From positions 1-9,610 of the forward strand of contig DATKNU010000093.1 in the NCBI GenBank assembly GCA_035541195.1: a stretch of 9,610 bases of DNA. The letters are read 5' to 3'. This DNA is from Muellerivita sp035541195. Its GTDB lineage: Bacteria; Oederibacteriota; Muellerivitia; Muellerivitales; Muellerivitaceae. Of this stretch, positions 6,091 through 9,610 are shown one piece after another; position 1 is the stretch's first letter, and each line of letters starts with the position of its first letter. Both the position numbers and the translations under genes were made by a program. Below the pieces are notes generated by a model. It searched no databases. It was not told the DNA's origin and saw only the letters and a program-made list of their open reading frames with translations.

Positions 6091-7555
6091 TTTCGATCCT
6101 CTTTCCCACCGACAGTTCAAGGTTAATTAAAGCTTCGAACGAATTCACTTGGGCCTGCACCAGCCCTTCCGCCGCGCGGTATTCCTCCAACTCGGCGTCC
6201 AACACATCGGTCGTGGTGCGGGTGCCGGCCTCAAACCCCACCGTGGCCAACCGGGCGCTTTCCTTGGCCTCGTCCACGTCCGTCAACTTGGACTTATAAA
6301 TCGCCACGTTGGAAACCAACCGGCGCTTCCACAAGTCGAAGTCATAAGGCGCTTCCACCCGGGCCGCCTCGAAAGCGTCCCGCGCGCCCTTGGCTTTTTC
6401 CCCGTCCTCGTTGGCCCTCGCCAGCGCGGAGGCCCCGTCAAATAAGTTCCAGGACGCCGCGGCTCCCAGGTAATAAGCGTGGTTGAAGTTGTCGGTGTGG
6501 ACAATCGACCCCAAATAATCCGGGCTGTTGTACCACTGGTATTCCCCCACCAAGGCCACGCTGGGGACGAGGAAGGAAGCCGCGCTGGCCGCGCTTTGGT
6601 CCTCGGCGGCCTTGGCCTGAAGCTCGGCCACCTTCAAATCGGGCCTTTGCTGGAAATCCAGGTCGCCCGCCGCCCGTAAAATTTTATCCGCGTCCAAAAC
6701 CGGCAGGACGCCGCTCAAGGGCCGGTCATCGGCCTTCAGGCCCATGACCTGGGCCAGGTTTTCCCGGGCCAAGACCACTTGGTCATGGGCCGAGATTTGG
6801 TCGGATTGGGCCTCGTCGAGCTGCACCTTGACCCGCAGCGAGTCGTACTTGGTGGCCTGCCCGTTTTCCAGCTGGTCCGTGACGATGCGCAGGTGGTCCG
6901 TCAGGGTCTTCACGTTTTGGTCGGCCATGTCGGACAATTCCTGCGCCGCGATGGCCTCGTAAAACAAGAGCCGGATTTTTTGCTGCAGTTGGAAAAGGGT
7001 CCAATCCGACTGGATCCGGGCCGCCTCATGGCTGTTATTGGCGGCGTCCAGCTTGTGGACGTTCTTGAACCCGTCAAAGACGTCAAAAGTGGCGTCGAGG
7101 CTCAGGCTCGTGTCGGGCGTGATTCCCGGGAAAAGAAAAGGGGCGCTGGGCGGGGGCGCGAAAGCCACGTTGAGGTAGGTATAACGCTCGTCGAACAAAT
7201 GGCGGCCGCTGACGCTCACATGGGGAAGAAAGCCGTCCGAAAAGGCCCCCACCTGGCCCCAGGAAGCCGCGCGCTCGTTGTCCTGGGCCTGGCGGTAAAC
7301 CGGCGATTGGCTCACCGCTTCCTGCAAGGCTTGGTCCAAGGTCAAGCCGCCCGGCACCAGGCCGCCCACCTGGAGCGAAGGCGTTCCCAACCCGGCGCCG
7401 GCGCCCGGGGCCGCGCCGCCCGCGAGGGGCGAGGCCGTCACCGTCACCGGCGGGGCCGCGCTGAGCCCTTCGGCCCGGGCAAAGCCCGACACCGCCCCGG
7501 CGGCCAAGGCCAGGGCCAGCGCCGCGGTTTTTTGAATGGTCTTGCTCATCCTCAT
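6083..7555 (-). CDS. TolC-type outer-membrane efflux channel (OEP family)
   Basis: This 490-residue exported protein should trimerise into an outer-membrane channel with a periplasmic alpha-barrel and give the pump its exit. A signal peptide covers about residues 1-28 (KTAALALALAAGA, then GFARA before EG). The two structural repeats of the family are present. The first begins near LTLDQALQEAVSQSPVYRQA and includes FYEAIAAQEL. The second begins at RPDLKVAELQAKAAED and ends with EAGTRTTTDVLDAELEEY and ALINLELSVGK. A Gly/Ala/Pro-rich stretch of about 40 residues lies between the signal peptide and the first helix, where E. coli TolC has almost nothing. The ATG at 7555 overlaps the marR stop as ATGA, implying coupled translation. 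The ATG two codons later (7549) is an equal alternative, because GAGG lies seven bases before it. The 3' end overlaps emrA by eight bases. Confidence 0.94.
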   Translation of the reverse strand: MRMSKTIQKTAALALALAAGAVSGFARAEGLSAAPPVTVTASPLAGGAAPGAGAGLGTPSLQVGGLVPGGLTLDQALQEAVSQSPVYRQAQDNERAASWGQVGAFSDGFLPHVSVSGRHLFDERYTYLNVAFAPPPSAPFLFPGITPDTSLSLDATFDVFDGFKNVHKLDAANNSHEAARIQSDWTLFQLQQKIRLLFYEAIAAQELSDMADQNVKTLTDHLRIVTDQLENGQATKYDSLRVKVQLDEAQSDQISAHDQVVLARENLAQVMGLKADDRPLSGVLPVLDADKILRAAGDLDFQQRPDLKVAELQAKAAEDQSAASAASFLVPSVALVGEYQWYNSPDYLGSIVHTDNFNHAYYLGAAASWNLFDGASALARANEDGEKAKGARDAFEAARVEAPYDFDLWKRRLVSNVAIYKSKLTDVDEAKESARLATVGFEAGTRTTTDVLDAELEEYRAAEGLVQAQVNSFEALINLELSVGKRIENE

Positions 7556-8061
7556 ACCTCGCTTTTCTTCAATCCGAAATTCGCCGCGCCGGTGTAATGG
7601 GCGGCGAGCAGCTTTTTTAATATGTGGGCCAGGTCCTTTTGTTCCTTGGCCGACAGGACGGCCAAAAACCTCTTTTCCGCCGACAGGCCCAAGCGGTTGA
7701 GTTCAGGCAAGAGGGCCTTCCCCTTTTCAGTCACCTGGATCGAATGGGCCCGGCGGTCCTGGGGGTTCAAGCGCCGTTCCACCAACCCGGCTTTCTCCAA
7801 ATCGTCGATCATGGTCACCATGGTGGTGCGGTCCATGTGCACGCAACGGCTGATGTCATGCTGGGTCAGCGAGCCTTTTTCCCTCAGGGTGGTCAGGATG
7901 CCCCAATGCTTGCCGATCAACCCATGGGGCCGCAGGGCTTCCTCGGTCATCTCGCGCAGCTTGAAGGCGTTCTTGATGAGCAAAAAGGCCATGCGCTCCA
8001 TCACGATCCGGGGGATCTCAAGCGCCGCCGGGATTTCGGTTTTTTCGAGCCTTTTCTTCAC
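7552..8061 (-). CDS. MarR-family transcriptional regulator of the efflux operon
   Basis: This 169-residue winged-helix regulator probably forms a dimer that represses its own operon until it binds a drug or phenolic ligand. The MarR fold is visible. N- and C-terminal dimerisation helices lie at about residues 18-44 and 125-155. The reader part comprises LTQHDISRCVHMDRTTMVTM, with the recognition helix around 77-91, then the wing RRLNPQDRRAHSIQVTEKG with the characteristic D102-R103-R104. The start is the GTG at 8061, which has AAGGAGG (8072-8078) ten bases upstream. The in-frame ATG at 8124 is impossible as a start because it coincides with the -35 hexamer and lies upstream of the predicted transcription start. 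It is first in the marR, tolC-like, emrA, emrB operon, and its stop overlaps the next start by four bases. One cysteine (C73) lies in the DNA-binding domain. Confidence 0.95.
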   Translation of the reverse strand: MKKRLEKTEIPAALEIPRIVMERMAFLLIKNAFKLREMTEEALRPHGLIGKHWGILTTLREKGSLTQHDISRCVHMDRTTMVTMIDDLEKAGLVERRLNPQDRRAHSIQVTEKGKALLPELNRLGLSAEKRFLAVLSAKEQKDLAHILKKLLAAHYTGAANFGLKKSEV

Positions 8062-8071
8062 GGCCGTTCGG

Positions 8072-8078
8072 CCTCCTT
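8072..8078 (-). promoter_or_regulatory. Ribosome binding site that fixes the marR start at GTG 8061
   Basis: On the minus strand this reads AAGGAGG, a near-complete anti-16S match, ten bases before GTG. It lies about ten bases downstream of the predicted transcription start. No ribosome site precedes the upstream in-frame ATG at 8124. Confidence 0.85.
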
Positions 8079-8085
8079 GGGGTGA

Positions 8086-8112
8086 CTGATAATCAGTAAT
8101 ACTGATTATCAG
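8086..8112. promoter_or_regulatory. MarR operator: perfect 13+1+13 inverted repeat
   Basis: CTGATAATCAGTA (8086-8098) and TACTGATTATCAG (8100-8112) are exact reverse complements around one A at 8099. Each arm contains an 11-base near-palindrome of the form CTGATWATCAG, so the site could hold one dimer across the centre or two side by side. The repeat covers the -10 element and the spacer of the minus-strand marR promoter, the usual position for a MarR autorepressor. That the neighbouring MarR protein binds it is inference from position and symmetry. Confidence 0.88.
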
Positions 8113-8124
8113 GTTGACTGTCAA
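8096..8124 (-). promoter_or_regulatory. Promoter of the marR-tolC-emrA-emrB operon
   Basis: On the minus strand, TTGACA (8124-8119) is a perfect -35, followed by an ideal 17-base spacer (8118-8102) and TATTAC (8101-8096, four of six) as -10. The predicted transcription start is near 8089, inside the operator. The -35 hexamer is part of a separate small palindrome, TTGAC-T-GTCAA (8114-8124). Confidence 0.87.
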
Positions 8125-8162
8125 TCCCCCGGGGCCTTTTTTTATCGGCTTGGGAAACCTAT

Positions 8163-8196
8163 CGGGCTTGGCGGGCGTATCCTAGGGGGAAGCCCG
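8163..8196. other. Inverted repeat in the spacer upstream of the NHLRC2-like gene
   Basis: CGGGCTT (8163-8169) and AAGCCCG (8190-8196) are perfect complements separated by 20 bases and followed on the plus strand by a run of seven A residues (8197-8203). The long loop and lack of T residues argue against a terminator. On the minus strand the stem is preceded by T residues, not followed by them. Its role is unclear. Confidence 0.35.
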
Positions 8197-8302
8197 AAAA
8201 AAAGCTTTTCCAGGTTGTTTCACTTTGTCACCAACTGTATCCGCCAAGGAGCCGTTGAAAGCCGCGGTCATTTTTGGGTAACCTGACAGGCGCCAGCAAG
8301 CC

Positions 8303-9610
8303 ATGAAAAAACATTTAACCTGGATTTCATCCGCGCTTTTGAGCTTGGGCCTGGGACTCGCCGGCGCCCGGGCCCAAGACGCCCCCCCTTTAGGAGATTT
8401 GGCCACCATGAGCTTATCCGAAGACCTGCAAGGCACCGTCCGGGCACCCGAATTCCCCCCGGGCGACGAATGGCTCAACAGCGACCATCCCCTGACCCTT
8501 CAAGAGCTCAAGGGCAAGATTGTCTTGCTCGATTTTTGGACCTATTGCTGCATCAACTGCATGCACGTGATCCCCGACCTGAAAAGGCTGGAGGAGAAAT
8601 ACAAGGACTCCCTGGTGGTCATCGGGGTGCATTCGGCCAAGTTCAAGACCGAGAAGGATACCGATAACATCCGCCAGGCCGTGCGGCGCTATGAGGTGCG
8701 TCACCCAGTGATCAACGACGCCGATTTCCAGGTTTGGAGTTCCTACGGCATCCGGGCCTGGCCCTCCTTCGCCCTCATCAACCCCGAGGGCAAGGTCGTG
8801 GGGCTGACATCCGGCGAGGGCGTCTATGACACCCTGGACCCCATTTTGGCCGAGCTCACCGACCACTATCGCCAAGCGGGAAAGCTCAACCTCACCCCCT
8901 TCCCCTATTCCCCCGAATCGGTCAAAGCGCCCCAATCCCTTTTGGCCTATCCGGGAAAACTGGCGGCCGACGGGCCGACGGATCGCCTGGTGATTTCCGA
9001 CTCCAACCATAACCGGATCCTGGTGGCTTCCCTCGGGGGCGCGATTCAAGCCAGCGTCGGCTCAGGCGAGGAGGGCTTGCGGGACGGGGATTTTAAGACC
9101 GCCCGCTTCCACCATCCCCAAGGCGTCTTCCTGGACGCGGCCGCCGGGAAGATCTACGTGGCCGACACCGAGAACCACGCCATCCGCCTCATCGACCTCA
9201 AGGCCAAGACCGTCACCACCCTGGCCGGCACGGGAAAACAGGCCCGCCGCCTCAACCAAGAAGGGAAAGGCAAAACCCTGGACCTCAACAGCCCTTGGGA
9301 CGTCCTGAAAAAAGGGGACCTGCTTTATATCGCCATGGCGGGGTCCCACCAGATCTGGACGCTGGACTTGAAGACGAATGACGCGCGGGTCTTCGCCGGC
9401 AGCGCGCGGGAAGACCTGCTGGACGGCCCCTTGAGGCAAGCCGCCCTGGCCCAAACCAGCGGGCTTTGCGCGGGAGGCGAAAATCTTTACTTCGTCGATA
9501 GCGAGACTTCTTCCCTGCGGGTCACGGGTTTCGCCCCTTCTTCCTCGGTCACCACCTTGGTGGGCCGGGGGCTCTTTGAGTTCGGCGACAACGACGGCCC
9601 GGCGGACGGC
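8303..9610 (+). CDS. Exported thioredoxin-fold/NHL-repeat protein of the NHLRC2 type (partial, 3' end beyond the window)
   Basis: The frame is open from ATG 8303 to the window end, giving 436 codons with no stop. A signal peptide covers about residues 1-24 (MKKHLTWISSALLSLGLGLA, then GARA before QD), so the protein acts outside the cytoplasm. Residues about 45-190 form a thioredoxin fold. LDFWTYCCINCMHVIPDL carries C82, C83 and C86, with the CxxC being C83-I-N-C86, and AWPSF (W153-P154) marks the cis-proline loop. NHL-type propeller blades follow: DRLVISDSNHNRILV from residue 227, KIYVADTENHAIRLIDL, LLYIAMAGSHQIWTLDL and NLYFVDSETSSLRV. At least four blades are visible. The CCINC motif and domain order match animal NHLRC2 and its bacterial relatives, whose substrate is not established; a thiol-disulfide role is inferred. 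The ATG has only a weak ribosome site, and no firm promoter was found. It diverges from the efflux operon across a 178-base spacer. Confidence 0.9.
   Translation, partial: MKKHLTWISSALLSLGLGLAGARAQDAPPLGDLATMSLSEDLQGTVRAPEFPPGDEWLNSDHPLTLQELKGKIVLLDFWTYCCINCMHVIPDLKRLEEKYKDSLVVIGVHSAKFKTEKDTDNIRQAVRRYEVRHPVINDADFQVWSSYGIRAWPSFALINPEGKVVGLTSGEGVYDTLDPILAELTDHYRQAGKLNLTPFPYSPESVKAPQSLLAYPGKLAADGPTDRLVISDSNHNRILVASLGGAIQASVGSGEEGLRDGDFKTARFHHPQGVFLDAAAGKIYVADTENHAIRLIDLKAKTVTTLAGTGKQARRLNQEGKGKTLDLNSPWDVLKKGDLLYIAMAGSHQIWTLDLKTNDARVFAGSAREDLLDGPLRQAALAQTSGLCAGGENLYFVDSETSSLRVTGFAPSSSVTTLVGRGLFEFGDNDGPADG

Noticed and set aside
5200..6126. Plus-strand open frame of 308 codons opposite emrA
   Set aside because: The low-complexity Leu/Gly/Val/His-rich translation mirrors the emrA coding strand. 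It has no ribosome site or motif.
8114..8146. Possible plus-strand promoter with TTGACT (8114) directing the NHLRC2-like gene from the marR operator
   Set aside because: No acceptable -10 lies 16-18 bases downstream; TTTATC at 8141 is 21 bases away. Shared control by MarR cannot be claimed.
8215..8241. Possible promoter TTGTTT with TGTATC upstream of the NHLRC2-like gene
   Set aside because: The spacer is only 15 bases and both hexamers are weak. I did not list it as a feature.
8414..9049. Minus-strand frames (8414-9049 and 9062-9454) opposite the NHLRC2-like gene
   Set aside because: The plus strand has a signal peptide, CCINC and NHL blades in one uninterrupted frame. The minus frames are shadows.
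1..9610. CRISPR arrays, tRNA/rRNA genes, insertion sequences, phage attachment sites, toxin-antitoxin or defence genes
   Set aside because: No repeat-spacer pattern, cloverleaf, transposase or integrase motif, or recognised defence domain was seen on either strand. The window looks like ordinary chromosome.

Overview
The window reads as a chromosomal stretch from a GC-rich Gram-negative (diderm) bacterium. The evidence is a C-terminal outer-membrane beta-barrel fragment, a TolC-type outer-membrane channel, and exported proteins with classical signal peptides. I cannot assign a phylum from this sequence. Genes are densely packed and mostly ordinary. No rRNA, tRNA, CRISPR array, transposase or integrase signature was seen, and no gap without a gene exceeds 300 bases.

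Layout. Bases 1-264 are the end of an outer-membrane barrel gene, closed by a strong terminator. A plus-strand pair follows: a FUSC-family (fusaric-acid-resistance-like) membrane protein (357-1406) and an aldo/keto reductase (1420-2334), 13 bases apart and probably co-transcribed. Two small plus-strand membrane-protein genes come next: an unnamed 126-residue protein with an N-terminal CNIG motif (2429-2809), and a DUF1761-like protein (2934-3341) behind a good sigma70-type promoter. Bases 3342-3532 form a hairpin-rich zone between convergent genes.

The minus strand from 8124 down to 3533 holds a complete drug-efflux operon, transcribed in the order marR, tolC-like, emrA-like, emrB-like. The genes overlap by 4 and 8 bases and then have a 44-base gap. 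Together they encode a tripartite pump: an EmrB-type 14-helix antiporter, an EmrA/HlyD adaptor and its own outer-membrane channel, plus the regulator. The promoter is clear (TTGACA, 17 bases, TATTAC). Its -10 element sits at the centre of a perfect 13+1+13 inverted repeat, the obvious MarR operator. This implies autorepression released by a ligand.

Divergent from that operon, after a 178-base spacer, a plus-strand gene starts at 8303 and runs off the window. It encodes an exported thioredoxin-fold plus NHL beta-propeller protein of the NHLRC2 type, with a CCINC active-site motif.

No clearly new multi-gene system is visible. The points most worth following are the operator/promoter architecture, the misleading upstream ATG of marR, the CNIG protein with a possibly leaderless mRNA, and the exported NHLRC2-like protein.
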